A stretch of DNA of 64,000 bases from NCBI GenBank assembly GCA_036752345.1, contig DAIOSV010000002.1, positions 1 to 64,000 of the forward strand, written 5' to 3'. The first letter of the stretch is position 1. Each line of letters opens with the position of its first letter. The translations under genes and the position numbers were made by a program. Below, piece after piece: positions 8,655 through 17,547 of the stretch. The notes beneath the pieces are model-generated. The model saw only the letters and a program-made list of their open reading frames with translations, was not told the origin of the DNA and did no database searches. The stretch is from UBA1715 sp036752345. Lineage in GTDB: Bacteria > Bacteroidota > Bacteroidia > Bacteroidales > UBA1715.

Positions 8655-9845
8655 TTATTTGTCGCAAACGGAATTGTACAATTTAATTTGGTTAGAAAGA
8701 ATTTTAGTGAATCCTTTCACATCTTCACCAGAGAAAGCAGTGTTTACTTCACCATATTGCGCAAACTTAGCTTGCATCAAATCGTATTTTGATTCAATAC
8801 CAATAACGGTGAAATTGTATGGCTTAAGTTCTACGAAAACTTTACCACATACGTGTAGTTGCGTGTCTTCCAAGAATTTTTCAATATTGCGCATAACCGG
8901 TTCCATATATTGTCCTTCGTGAAGCAACATGCCGTACCAATTTGACAATTGTTCTTTCCAATACAATTGCCATTTGGTTAAGTTATGTTTTTCAAGCATG
9001 TGGTGTGCTTTTATAATCACCATAGGAGCCGCAGCTTCAAATGCTACACGTCCTTTGATACCAATAATGGTGTCACCAATGTGCATATCGCGGCCAATAG
9101 CGTATTTAGATGCAATTTCGTTGAGTTTCTTAATAATGTCAACAGGGTTTTGGTACAACACGCCATCAAGAGCAACCAATTCGCCATTTTCGAATACTAA
9201 CTCAATAGTGCGAGGTTCTTTTTCTTGCAATTGAGAAGGATATGCCGATTCGGGAATTGTTTCGCCTGAATGAAGAGTTTCTTTTCCTCCGATACTAGTT
9301 CCCCAAATACCTTTATTGATAGAATATTCAGCTTTTTTCCAGTCGGAAACAATGCCTTCTTTTTTCAAATATTCAATTTCATATTCACGAGAAAGTTTTT
9401 CGTCACGAACCGGAGTAAGAATTTCAATTTCAGGGCAAATTACGTTGAATGCCAAGTCAAAACGCACTTGGTCGTTGCCGGCACCGGTACTTCCATGAAT
9501 AATGTAGTCGGCTTTGATATCGCGAGCGTACTGTGCTAATGCCATAGCTTGGAAAATTCGTTCAGAACTTACCGAAAGAGGGTAGGTGCTGTTTTTGAGA
9601 ATATTTCCAAAAATCATGTAGCGAATACATTTTTCATAATATTCTTTTGAAATATCTATGCAGACGTGTTTGCTTACGCCAAGATTGTTCGCACGTTTTT
9701 CAATATTATCCAATTCTTCGTCAGAAAAACCACCGGTATTGACAATTACAGAGTGAACGTTGTACCCTTTTTCTTTGCTGTAATATTTTGCACAATACGA
9801 AGTATCTAAACCTCCGCTGAATGCAAGTACTGCTATTTTTGCCAT
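8655..9845 (-). CDS. argG: argininosuccinate synthase
   Basis: ArgG condenses citrulline and aspartate using ATP in the penultimate step of arginine synthesis. The 396-residue protein shows the N-type ATP pyrophosphatase loop AFSGGLDTSY at about 8-17, the HGSTGAGNDQVRF motif near 115-127 and the SIGGKE region. Length is normal. The gene begins 18 bp after the stop of an upstream GNAT acetyltransferase gene, and the two are probably co-transcribed. In several Bacteroidota a GNAT gene directly precedes argG in an arginine cluster. Here the rest of that cluster (argC, argD, argR) does not follow, since a hairpin and a convergent gene lie downstream. Confidence 0.97.
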   Translation of the reverse strand: MAKIAVLAFSGGLDTSYCAKYYSKEKGYNVHSVIVNTGGFSDEELDNIEKRANNLGVSKHVCIDISKEYYEKCIRYMIFGNILKNSTYPLSVSSERIFQAMALAQYARDIKADYIIHGSTGAGNDQVRFDLAFNVICPEIEILTPVRDEKLSREYEIEYLKKEGIVSDWKKAEYSINKGIWGTSIGGKETLHSGETIPESAYPSQLQEKEPRTIELVFENGELVALDGVLYQNPVDIIKKLNEIASKYAIGRDMHIGDTIIGIKGRVAFEAAAPMVIIKAHHMLEKHNLTKWQLYWKEQLSNWYGMLLHEGQYMEPVMRNIEKFLEDTQLHVCGKVFVELKPYNFTVIGIESKYDLMQAKFAQYGEVNTAFSGEDVKGFTKILSNQIKLYNSVCDK

Positions 9846-9863
9846 AATGTATGTATTTAAAAT

Positions 9864-10412
9864 CTATTTTTCTTTTTCTTCTTTTGGGTCGAATACCATA
9901 CCAGTACAAAGGCAATTGGTACGCCCGGTGCGTTGCAATATGTCGTAGTTACCACACGATTCACATCCTTTCCAAAACGCATCGTCATCGGTTAGATGTA
10001 CGTAGCTTACCGGTTTGTAACCCAATTTGGTATTAATTCGCATAACTGCCTCACTTGTGGTTAAACCAAAAATTTTGGCATCGGGAAATAAGTCTCTAGA
10101 CAAGTTGAATGCTTCTTGTTTAATGCGAGAGGCAAGACCTAGACCGCGGAATTTCGGGTTTACAATCAATCCGGAATTTGCAACGAATTGCCCGTGTTGC
10201 CACGTTTCAACGTAGCAAAAACCTGCAATTTCGTTATTTTCTGCAAATGCAATAACCCCTTTCCCTTCTCTCATTTTAGAAATGATATAGTTAGGAGTGC
10301 GTTGTGCCAATCCCGAATCTTTGTTTTGCGATGCTTTGTAAATCAAATCGGAGATTTCTTGTGCATATTTTTCGTGTTCGCTATTCGCACGAACGACAGT
10401 AATTTCGCTCAT
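9864..10412 (-). CDS. GNAT family N-acetyltransferase with cysteine-rich C-terminus
   Basis: A 182-residue protein from ATG at 10412, which is preceded by a purine-rich AAAAAAGG; the frame is open upstream to 10496 but that stretch is AT-rich spacer sequence. The acyl-CoA binding motif A is visible as NPKFRGLGLASRIKQEA around residues 97-113. The C-terminus contains ESCGNYD and RTNCLCTGMV, four Cys in about 25 residues that could bind a metal. It lies 18 bp upstream of argG. A role in arginine synthesis, for example acylating glutamate, is an inference from this position only. It could also act on another amine. Confidence 0.85.
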   Translation of the reverse strand: MSEITVVRANSEHEKYAQEISDLIYKASQNKDSGLAQRTPNYIISKMREGKGVIAFAENNEIAGFCYVETWQHGQFVANSGLIVNPKFRGLGLASRIKQEAFNLSRDLFPDAKIFGLTTSEAVMRINTKLGYKPVSYVHLTDDDAFWKGCESCGNYDILQRTGRTNCLCTGMVFDPKEEKEK

Positions 10413-10539
10413 AACCTTTTTTATTATGGTACAAAAATCTAAAAAAAAATAGATAAAACCCCCTATCCTGTCAAAAAAATGTAGCAATCTTATCAACCTT
10501 TGTGTAAATATTACCTCTCACGAAAAAAAAATAGCTTTT

Positions 10540-10571
10540 TTTGACATTTTCCGTTGAAACTTGTACCTTTA
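10540..10571 (+). promoter_or_regulatory. glgB promoter (-33 TTTG, 20-bp spacer, -7 TACCTTTA)
   Basis: TTTG at 10540-10543 and TACCTTTA at 10564-10571 are 20 bp apart, fitting the Bacteroidota TTTG-N19-21-TAnnTTTG arrangement with one mismatch. The first in-frame start-like codon, TTG at 10561, overlaps it, so translation must begin at the ATG at 10594. Confidence 0.7.
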
Positions 10572-10593
10572 CACAATTACAATTTTAAAAAAT

Positions 10594-12588
10594 ATGAAAA
10601 TTCCCTCGTATGTAGAAAATGACCCTTGGCTGAAACCTTTTGCACCCGCAATAGTAGGACGTTTGGAGTATGTAGAACGTCGCGAAAAAGAATTATTGCA
10701 AGAAACCATGAGCTTTGATTCTTTTGCCAACGGACATTTGTTCTTTGGGTGTCATAAAACAGATTCGTGTTGGATTTTTAGAGAATGGGCTCCCAATGCA
10801 ATGAATATTTGTTTAGTTGGAACATTCTCAAATTGGGAGGAACGAGTAGAATTTGTTTTTGAAGAAAAAGAGAATTGTTGGGAACTACGAGTTCCTTTAG
10901 ATAAAATTAAACATGGCGACCTTTACCATTTGTCGGTCTATTGGAAAGGCGGACAGGGTGATCGAATTCCAGCTTGGGCCACACGCGTTGTGCAAGATGA
11001 AAAAACGAAGATTTTTAGTGCCCAGATTTGGGATGTAGAACCATATCAATGGAAAAATTCTCAGCCAACTATAAATCAGGCTCCGCTTATTTATGAAGCA
11101 CATGTGGGCATGGCTACCGAAGAATACAAGGTAGGAACCTATGCCGAATTTACCAAAAATATATTGCCAAAAATCAAAGAATCAGGGTACAATACGGTGC
11201 AACTCATGGCTATCCAAGAACACCCGTACTACGGTTCGTTTGGATATCACGTGTCAAGTTTCTTTGCACCTTCATCTCGCTTTGGTAGTCCCGAAGAGTT
11301 GAAGGAATTGATTGACACCGCTCATGGTATGGGCATGCGTGTGGTAATGGATTTAATTCATTCTCATGCTGTAAAAAATACCGTAGAAGGTTTGGGAAAA
11401 TACGATGGCACCGATTATCAATTTTTCCATAAAGGAGACAAAGGAACGCACTCTGCGTGGGATTCAAAATGTTTCAACTATGGCAAGCCCGAAGTTATTC
11501 ACTTCTTGCTTTCCAACTGCAAATATTGGTTGTCGGAATTCCATTTTGACGGATTCCGTTTTGATGGGGTAACCAGTATGATGTATTGGGATCATGGATT
11601 GGGACGCGCTTTTGATTGCTACGAGCGTTACTATGACGGCAACGAAGACGATGATGCACTTGCCTATTTGGCATTTGCAAATAAATTGATTCACGATGTA
11701 AAACCATCGGCTATCACAATTGCAGAAGACATGAGCGGTATGCCGGGACTTGCAGCACCGTTTGCCGAAGGTGGTCTTGGCTTTGATTACCGTTTGTCTA
11801 TGGGCGTTCCCGATTATTGGATAAAACTCCTCAAAGACTATCGCGACGAAGACTGGCAAGTGGGCAGCATGTATTACGAATTGACACAAGCCCGTGCCGA
11901 TGAAAAAGTAATCTCGTATGCAGAGTCGCACGACCAGGCTTTGGTAGGCGACAAAACCATCGCATTCCGCTTGATGGACAAAGAAATGTACACCAGCATG
12001 CATGTGGCAATTCCAAGTCTTGTTATAGATAGAGGAATAGCACTTCATAAAGAAATACGAATGCTTACGCTGGCTACAGCGCAAAACGGATATCTCAATT
12101 TCATGGGGAATGAATTTGGTCATCCCGAATGGATAGATTTCCCGCGTGAAGGAAACGATTGGTCATATCATTATGCCCGCCGTCAGTGGCATTTAAAGAC
12201 GGAAGAATGTTTGCGATATAAATTCTTAGACCGTTTTGATAAGGATATGATTGCGATGGTTAATGCGCATCCGAATTTCTTCAAAAATCGTTCACGGTTT
12301 ATTCATGACAATAATCAAGATCAAATTCTTGCTTTTGAACGTGATGGATTGTTTTTCGTGTTCTCATTCAATCCTACAAAATCATTTGAAGGTTATGGCA
12401 TTGCAATGCCGGAAGGTGAGTACAAAATTGTTCTCAATAATGATTCTCCAAAATATGGCGGGTTGAATCGTATTGACGAGTCAATTAGTTATTTTTCTCT
12501 GCCGGTAGAAGAAGGATTGTATTCAGAACATTACTTGAAAATGTACATTCCGAATCACACGGTTTTGGTGTTTGAAAAAGTACGTTAA
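10594..12588 (+). CDS. glgB: 1,4-alpha-glucan branching enzyme (GH13)
   Basis: This enzyme introduces alpha-1,6 branches into glycogen. The 664-residue protein (start MKIPSYVEND) has an N-terminal CBM48-like domain (about 50-140), then a GH13 barrel. The four conserved regions are visible: VVMDLIHSHA, DGFRFDGVTSM with the Asp nucleophile, TIAEDMSGMP with the Glu acid/base, and YAESHDQALVGD with the third Asp. The GVTSMMYWDHG form resembles eukaryote-type (GH13_8) branching enzymes, which are common in this phylum. No other glycogen gene is adjacent. The stop codon shares TTAA with the stop of the convergent lpxB gene, a 4-bp overlap. Confidence 0.95.
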   Translation: MKIPSYVENDPWLKPFAPAIVGRLEYVERREKELLQETMSFDSFANGHLFFGCHKTDSCWIFREWAPNAMNICLVGTFSNWEERVEFVFEEKENCWELRVPLDKIKHGDLYHLSVYWKGGQGDRIPAWATRVVQDEKTKIFSAQIWDVEPYQWKNSQPTINQAPLIYEAHVGMATEEYKVGTYAEFTKNILPKIKESGYNTVQLMAIQEHPYYGSFGYHVSSFFAPSSRFGSPEELKELIDTAHGMGMRVVMDLIHSHAVKNTVEGLGKYDGTDYQFFHKGDKGTHSAWDSKCFNYGKPEVIHFLLSNCKYWLSEFHFDGFRFDGVTSMMYWDHGLGRAFDCYERYYDGNEDDDALAYLAFANKLIHDVKPSAITIAEDMSGMPGLAAPFAEGGLGFDYRLSMGVPDYWIKLLKDYRDEDWQVGSMYYELTQARADEKVISYAESHDQALVGDKTIAFRLMDKEMYTSMHVAIPSLVIDRGIALHKEIRMLTLATAQNGYLNFMGNEFGHPEWIDFPREGNDWSYHYARRQWHLKTEECLRYKFLDRFDKDMIAMVNAHPNFFKNRSRFIHDNNQDQILAFERDGLFFVFSFNPTKSFEGYGIAMPEGEYKIVLNNDSPKYGGLNRIDESISYFSLPVEEGLYSEHYLKMYIPNHTVLVFEKVR

Positions 12589-13715
12589 TTCTTTCCTAAA
12601 TACGTTTGAATGTGCTCAGCAACACGGCGAGCTGCACCTTCGTTGCCTAATTTTTCGCGGAGCAACGTGTAGTTCTCCAATATCTTGTTACGAAACTCTG
12701 CATCAAACAAAATGGAATCCAATGCTTTTGAAAGTTTTTTCGGAGTCATGTCGGCTTGCAAAAGTTCCGGCACAATTTCGTGTCCCATAATAAGGTTTGG
12801 CAATCCAAGATTTGAGAGTTTTACAAACAATTTTCCCAAATAGAATGTGATAGGACTTGTTTGATACACAACAATTTCTGGCACATTAAGTATGGCTGTT
12901 TCAAGTGTAGCAGAACCAGAAACTACAATGGCTGCGTCTGATTTTTTGAGCAATTCATACGTTTGGTCAAACACAACCGAAAGATTGTTTGTTGTTATAT
13001 ATTTCTGGTAAAATTCAATCGGGAAACGTGACATACCCGCTACCACAAATTGATAGTCGGAATATGTTTCCGAAATGGATTGCATAGTTTTGAGATTTTC
13101 TCGAATCTCATATTCGCGGCTGCCCGGCAAAACGGCAATCAGTTTTTTATTTGCTGGCAAATTATTTGTAGCTTTGAAGGTTTCCGGCGTGTGTTTCTCT
13201 TTGAACTGTGCAATAGAGTCAAGAAGCGGATGTCCCACAAAATCAACGTGATAGTTGTGGCGCGTTTCGTAGAACGTTTTTACAAACGGCAATTCCACAA
13301 ACATGTGGTCAATGTTAGCTTTGATGGTTTTTACCCGATTTTCCTTCCAAGCCCAAACCGTTGGTGAAATGTAGAAAAATGTTGGGATTCCGGCTTGTTT
13401 TGCAGTAGGAGCAATTTTTAAGTTAAAACCCGGAAAGTCAATGAAAATAATGGCATCGGGTTTGTGTGCGAGGAGGTCGCTTTTGCAAAATGCAATATTA
13501 TTCAAGATAAGTTTAGCATGTTTTACAACTTCTACAACTCCCATGTAATCGTATGTGCGATAATGTTTTACTAATTCTACGCCAGCAGCTTTCGCCATCA
13601 AATCGCCACCCCAAATGCGGAATGTGGCATTGCTATCAATATTTTTCAATTCTTTGATGAGGTTTGACCCGTGCAAATCTCCTGAGGCTTCGCCTGCAAT
13701 AAGGTAGTAGAACAT
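12585..13715 (-). CDS. lpxB: lipid-A-disaccharide synthase
   Basis: LpxB (GT19) joins UDP-diacylglucosamine and lipid X to form the lipid A disaccharide at the inner membrane. The 376-residue protein carries AGEASGDLHG at 7-16, the SPTVWAWK motif near 121-128, FVGHPLLD, LPGSR and the donor-binding VSGSATLE motif. Length is normal. It is the last gene of a surE - small membrane protein - lpxB operon, 8 bp after the membrane gene, and it converges on glgB with a 4-bp overlap of stop codons. This marks the organism as Gram-negative with lipopolysaccharide or lipid A. Confidence 0.96.
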   Translation of the reverse strand: MFYYLIAGEASGDLHGSNLIKELKNIDSNATFRIWGGDLMAKAAGVELVKHYRTYDYMGVVEVVKHAKLILNNIAFCKSDLLAHKPDAIIFIDFPGFNLKIAPTAKQAGIPTFFYISPTVWAWKENRVKTIKANIDHMFVELPFVKTFYETRHNYHVDFVGHPLLDSIAQFKEKHTPETFKATNNLPANKKLIAVLPGSREYEIRENLKTMQSISETYSDYQFVVAGMSRFPIEFYQKYITTNNLSVVFDQTYELLKKSDAAIVVSGSATLETAILNVPEIVVYQTSPITFYLGKLFVKLSNLGLPNLIMGHEIVPELLQADMTPKKLSKALDSILFDAEFRNKILENYTLLREKLGNEGAARRVAEHIQTYLGKN

Positions 13716-13723
13716 AATAATTA

Positions 13724-14014
13724 TTATAAAGAGTCAAGAATAAGTAAAATAATGGTGTAAATCATTGTGGGCAATACTACGCCTTTGGCTGCATTGTCGT
13801 AGTGCAAGAAGTAGAATAGTGCAAACACAAACGAAATAGGCAATAGGCACCATAAAAGAACTTCCGTACGAATGCCCCATATTTGCAGTTTGTGCATAAA
13901 CTCAAGGTATGAATTAGTTTTGTTAAACCACAAGTAAACGCCATACGATGAGATAGGAGGTAAGAAACTACCTAAAACAAGTCCTAACCAAGTTTTGTCA
14001 AATTTTTCTTTCAT
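13724..14014 (-). CDS. small integral membrane protein between surE and lpxB
   Basis: A 96-residue hydrophobic protein with three predicted transmembrane helices, roughly residues 8-28, 50-72 and 77-95. No catalytic motif is seen. It starts inside the surE stop (4-bp ATGA overlap) and ends 8 bp before lpxB, so it is translated as part of that operon. Its position next to lpxB hints at an envelope role, but function is unknown. Confidence 0.75.
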   Translation of the reverse strand: MKEKFDKTWLGLVLGSFLPPISSYGVYLWFNKTNSYLEFMHKLQIWGIRTEVLLWCLLPISFVFALFYFLHYDNAAKGVVLPTMIYTIILLILDSL

Positions 14015-14790
14015 AGTGTGCAGTTTAAAAATGCAAGCGATTGCGTTGTTTTCATATCAGTTTCTTCAACTTTAAGGGGAACTATTGAAACAATATCATG
14101 TTCTAAGCACCATTCGTCAGTATTTTGATTTTCCGGCTCTTCGTTTGAAAATTCTCCGGAAAGCCAGTAGTACGGGCGATTAAGTGGATCCGTAAGTCCA
14201 ATAAATTTTTCAACCCAAATACCTGAAGCTTGTTTACATACTCGCATTCCCTTGATTTCTCGGTCAGGTTTGGGGAAATTAACATTCAAAAAAACGTGTT
14301 TGTCAAGACCATTCGTAAGAATTGTCTCTGTAATTTTTTTGATATATGGTTTATATGGTTCGAAATTGATTGTTGGCGAAAAATCAAGACTTGAAAAAGC
14401 AATAGAAGGAATACGATTGATAGCACCTTCACGCACGCACGCAACGGTACCTGAATATATGGCACTATTTGCCGAGTTGGAGCCATGATTTATGCCCGAA
14501 ACAACAAGGTCGGCAGTGTGATTTGGCAAGAGTTGATCGAGGGCAAATTTCATGCTGTCGATGGGCGTGCCACTTACAGAATACACATGCACGTCACCTT
14601 CGTCTTTCACGCATTTTGCGCGTAATGGAGTTTGTAGTGTAATAGCTTGCCCCATGCCAGATTGATGTTGCTGAGGTGCACAAACGTATATCTCACCATA
14701 TTCGTGCATAATTTCAGCCAAATAGCGAATGCCTTGTGCATCAATACCATCGTCATTTGTGACAAGAATTATAGGTCGTTTTGACTCCAT
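14011..14790 (-). CDS. surE: 5'/3'-nucleotidase SurE
   Basis: SurE is a metal-dependent survival nucleotidase that removes phosphate from nucleoside monophosphates and short polyphosphates. The 259-residue product starts at ATG 14790 (MESKRPIILVTNDDG); the frame is open to 14901, but a -7 element lies at 14806-14813. The metal site NDDG is at about 11-14, with SGINHGSN near 96-103 and the YSGTV motif following. It is first of three overlapping or closely spaced genes ending in lpxB. Confidence 0.95.
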   Translation of the reverse strand: MESKRPIILVTNDDGIDAQGIRYLAEIMHEYGEIYVCAPQQHQSGMGQAITLQTPLRAKCVKDEGDVHVYSVSGTPIDSMKFALDQLLPNHTADLVVSGINHGSNSANSAIYSGTVACVREGAINRIPSIAFSSLDFSPTINFEPYKPYIKKITETILTNGLDKHVFLNVNFPKPDREIKGMRVCKQASGIWVEKFIGLTDPLNRPYYWLSGEFSNEEPENQNTDEWCLEHDIVSIVPLKVEETDMKTTQSLAFLNCTL

Positions 14791-14805
14791 TGAATTATTT
14801 TTTTG

Positions 14806-14813
14806 CGAAGGTA
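14806..14813 (-). promoter_or_regulatory. -7 element of surE operon
   Basis: The minus strand reads TACCTTCG, one base from TAnnTTTG, 15 bp upstream of the ATG. A TTCG at about 14833-14836 is a weak -33 candidate at 19 bp. Confidence 0.45.
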
Positions 14814-15001
14814 CATTTTTTTTCAGATGTACCGAAAAATGAGTGATGTGTTTTCTCGAAATGGAGACAACCTCGTTATACCAAAGCAGAGGTTTCGCCA
14901 TTATATTTTTTTGTTACAAACTCAAAAGTACGAAATTTAGTAAGATGAAAAATGAAACTAAGAAAATGAAAATAGAGCCAAAAAAATCCATAAAAATTAA
15001 G

Positions 15002-15009
15002 TACTTTTG
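15002..15009 (+). promoter_or_regulatory. -7 element of pheT
   Basis: TACTTTTG is an exact TAnnTTTG match 27 bp before the ATG at 15037. The TTG codon at 15007 lies inside it and is therefore not the start. Confidence 0.55.
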
Positions 15010-15036
15010 TTTTTGGTAAAAAATAATAAGTATACA

Positions 15037-17472
15037 ATGAATATTTCGTGGAATTGGCTGAAGGATTACATTCAGTTAGATGTTGATGTAGAGAAAGCAT
15101 CAAAAATATTGACAGACATAGGTTTGGAGGTTGAAGGCGTTGAAAAATATCAGACTATAAAAGGCGGTTTGGAAGGAGTTGTTGTAGGAAAAGTGTTGAC
15201 TTGTGTTGAACATCCAAATTCAGACCATTTGCATATAACTACCGTTGATGTTAGTGGTCCTGAAATTTTACCAATAGTTTGTGGTGCACCAAACGTTGCT
15301 GCCGGTCAAACCGTAATAGTAGCAACAGAAGGCACAAAGTTATACGATGGTGATAAGGAATTTGTGATTAAAAGATCAAAAATTCGTGGCGAAGAATCTC
15401 GCGGAATGATTTGTGCTGAAGATGAAATAGGTGTTGGAACAAGTCACGATGGCATTATGGTATTGCCTGATTCTATTCCTGCGGGTATGCCTGCTGCAGA
15501 TTATTTCAATGTCAAAGATGATTACATTATCGGTATTGGCTTGACACCAAATCGAGTTGATGCAGCTTCACACCTTGGTGTTGCTCGTGATATGGCGGCG
15601 TATTTGAACGTAAACGGCACTGCAACGGTGAAATATCCTTCGGTTGATGCATTCAAATTATCAAATACGAAATCACCAATTTCAGTTGTAGTTGAACGTC
15701 CCGAATTATGCCCTCGTTATACGGGTGTTGTGGTTTCGGGGGTTACCGTTAAAGAATCTCCGGAATGGTTGCAAACGAAGTTGAAAGCGATTGGTTTACG
15801 TCCGATAAATAATGTGGTTGACGTTACCAATTTTATTTTGCATGAAATGGCGCAACCACTTCATGCATTTGATGTTGCAAAAGTTAAAGGTGGTGAAATA
15901 CATGTAAAAACCGTTGCCGATAAAACAAAAATGACAACGTTGGATGGTGTAGAACGCGAATTGTCATCAGAAGATTTGATGATATGCAATACCGCTGAGC
16001 CAATGTGTATTGCCGGCGTATTTGGCGGACAAGATTCAGGTGTGACCGAGGCAACTACCTCTGTTTTTATAGAAAGTGCATATTTCAATCCTGTAACGGT
16101 TCGTAAAACTGCTCGTCGTCATGGATTAAATACCGATGCATCGTTCCGCTACGAACGTGGTATAGACCCCAATATTACAACATACGCGTTGAAGCGTGCT
16201 GCCTTGTTGGTGCAAGAAGTTGCAGGTGGCGAAATTTGCGGACCAATATTCGATTCTCATCCTGAAACATTTGCTTCGTTCCCGGTAACACTAAACGTGG
16301 ATAAAGTATATTCGTTGATAGGTAAAAATATCGGAGACGACGTTCTCAAGAAAATTCTTTCGGGATTGGAAATGAAAATCGTTTCAGAAGAAGGGCGAAA
16401 ACTTAACATACTCGTTCCTCCGTATCGTGTTGATGTGCAACGAGCTGAAGATGTAGTGGAAGATATTTTACGTATCTATGGATACAACAACGTAGAGCTT
16501 TCTTCAAATTTACATGCGGCAATTACACACCACGATGGCGTGAACCAAACTAAGATGCGTAATACCGTTGCTGATATGTTGGTGGGAAGCGGTTGGTATG
16601 AAATCATGAACAATTCGCTTACTAGTTCGGCGTATTATGCTGATTTACAAAACGATATAAAGAATCATTTAGTAAAGATATTAAATCCATTGAGCGCAGA
16701 ATTGGATTGTATGCGTAATACAATGTTATTCAGCACTTTGGAGGTTGTGATATATAACCTCAATCGCCAGCAAAATGATTTGTCGTTATTTGAATTTGGA
16801 AACATATATTTCACCAAAGCAAGTGAAGGAAATGTAACAGAGAAATACGGCGAAGCAAGTCGCTTGTCGATGTGCATGACCGGTAAAAAGTCATCATTGT
16901 ATTGGGCTGAAAAACAACAAGATGTAACAATCTATGACATAAAAGCAGCTGTGCAAAAAGTGTTGCAACGTTTTGATATGCAAAATGTACATTTTGTGCC
17001 ACAAAGTGATGATATGCTTACGGGTTTACAATGCACAATCCTAAATAACAAGCCAATAGCTCGCTTGGGTGCTGTTTCAAAATCATTGTTGAAGAAATTC
17101 GATATTGATAAACCAGTGTACTATGCTGAAATATATTGGGATGTATTGTTACAAAACTATCGTCAAAGAGTGTTGGCGAAAGAACTTCCACAAGCTCCTA
17201 GTGTACGAAGAGATTTGGCCTTGTTGATAGATTCAAATATTCAATTTGAACAAATACAAAAAGTAGCTTTTTCTACCGAACGTAAAATATTGAAGTCGGT
17301 AAATGCGTTTGATGTTTACGAAGGTAAAGGGATTCCCGAAGGGAAGAAATCCTATGCTATTTCGTTTGTTTTGCAAGACGAGCAAAAAACGTTGACAGAT
17401 GTACAAATAGACAACGTAATGAATCGATTGATTGAAAATTATAAAAAGGAATTGAATGCTGAGTTGCGATAG
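15037..17472 (+). CDS. pheT: phenylalanyl-tRNA synthetase beta subunit
   Basis: PheT is the tRNA-binding subunit of the heterotetrameric PheRS. The 811-residue protein starts MNISWNWLKDY. It has a tRNA-binding OB domain (about 40-155), a B3/B4 editing domain (about 205-395), a B5 domain (about 400-475), the catalytic-like core, and a C-terminal FDX-ACB anticodon-binding domain (about 715-811, with APSVRRDLALL at its start). All expected domains are present at normal length. pheS is not adjacent in this window, so the two subunits are encoded apart, as is common in Bacteroidota. Confidence 0.96.
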   Translation: MNISWNWLKDYIQLDVDVEKASKILTDIGLEVEGVEKYQTIKGGLEGVVVGKVLTCVEHPNSDHLHITTVDVSGPEILPIVCGAPNVAAGQTVIVATEGTKLYDGDKEFVIKRSKIRGEESRGMICAEDEIGVGTSHDGIMVLPDSIPAGMPAADYFNVKDDYIIGIGLTPNRVDAASHLGVARDMAAYLNVNGTATVKYPSVDAFKLSNTKSPISVVVERPELCPRYTGVVVSGVTVKESPEWLQTKLKAIGLRPINNVVDVTNFILHEMAQPLHAFDVAKVKGGEIHVKTVADKTKMTTLDGVERELSSEDLMICNTAEPMCIAGVFGGQDSGVTEATTSVFIESAYFNPVTVRKTARRHGLNTDASFRYERGIDPNITTYALKRAALLVQEVAGGEICGPIFDSHPETFASFPVTLNVDKVYSLIGKNIGDDVLKKILSGLEMKIVSEEGRKLNILVPPYRVDVQRAEDVVEDILRIYGYNNVELSSNLHAAITHHDGVNQTKMRNTVADMLVGSGWYEIMNNSLTSSAYYADLQNDIKNHLVKILNPLSAELDCMRNTMLFSTLEVVIYNLNRQQNDLSLFEFGNIYFTKASEGNVTEKYGEASRLSMCMTGKKSSLYWAEKQQDVTIYDIKAAVQKVLQRFDMQNVHFVPQSDDMLTGLQCTILNNKPIARLGAVSKSLLKKFDIDKPVYYAEIYWDVLLQNYRQRVLAKELPQAPSVRRDLALLIDSNIQFEQIQKVAFSTERKILKSVNAFDVYEGKGIPEGKKSYAISFVLQDEQKTLTDVQIDNVMNRLIENYKKELNAELR

Positions 17473-17547
17473 AGTTGAAAATTTTTATGAAGTTCAGACT
17501 ATTAGTATAAAGAAAAGTCTTACCTTTATATTTTTAAGTCGTACAAT

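Noticed and set aside
10561..10593. N-terminal extension of GlgB from TTG
   Set aside because: It overlaps the -7 element; the ATG at 10594 gives the normal family start.
11464..12123. 219-residue open frame antisense to glgB
   Set aside because: It lies wholly inside glgB, whose GH13 motifs are intact, and shows no recognisable domain.
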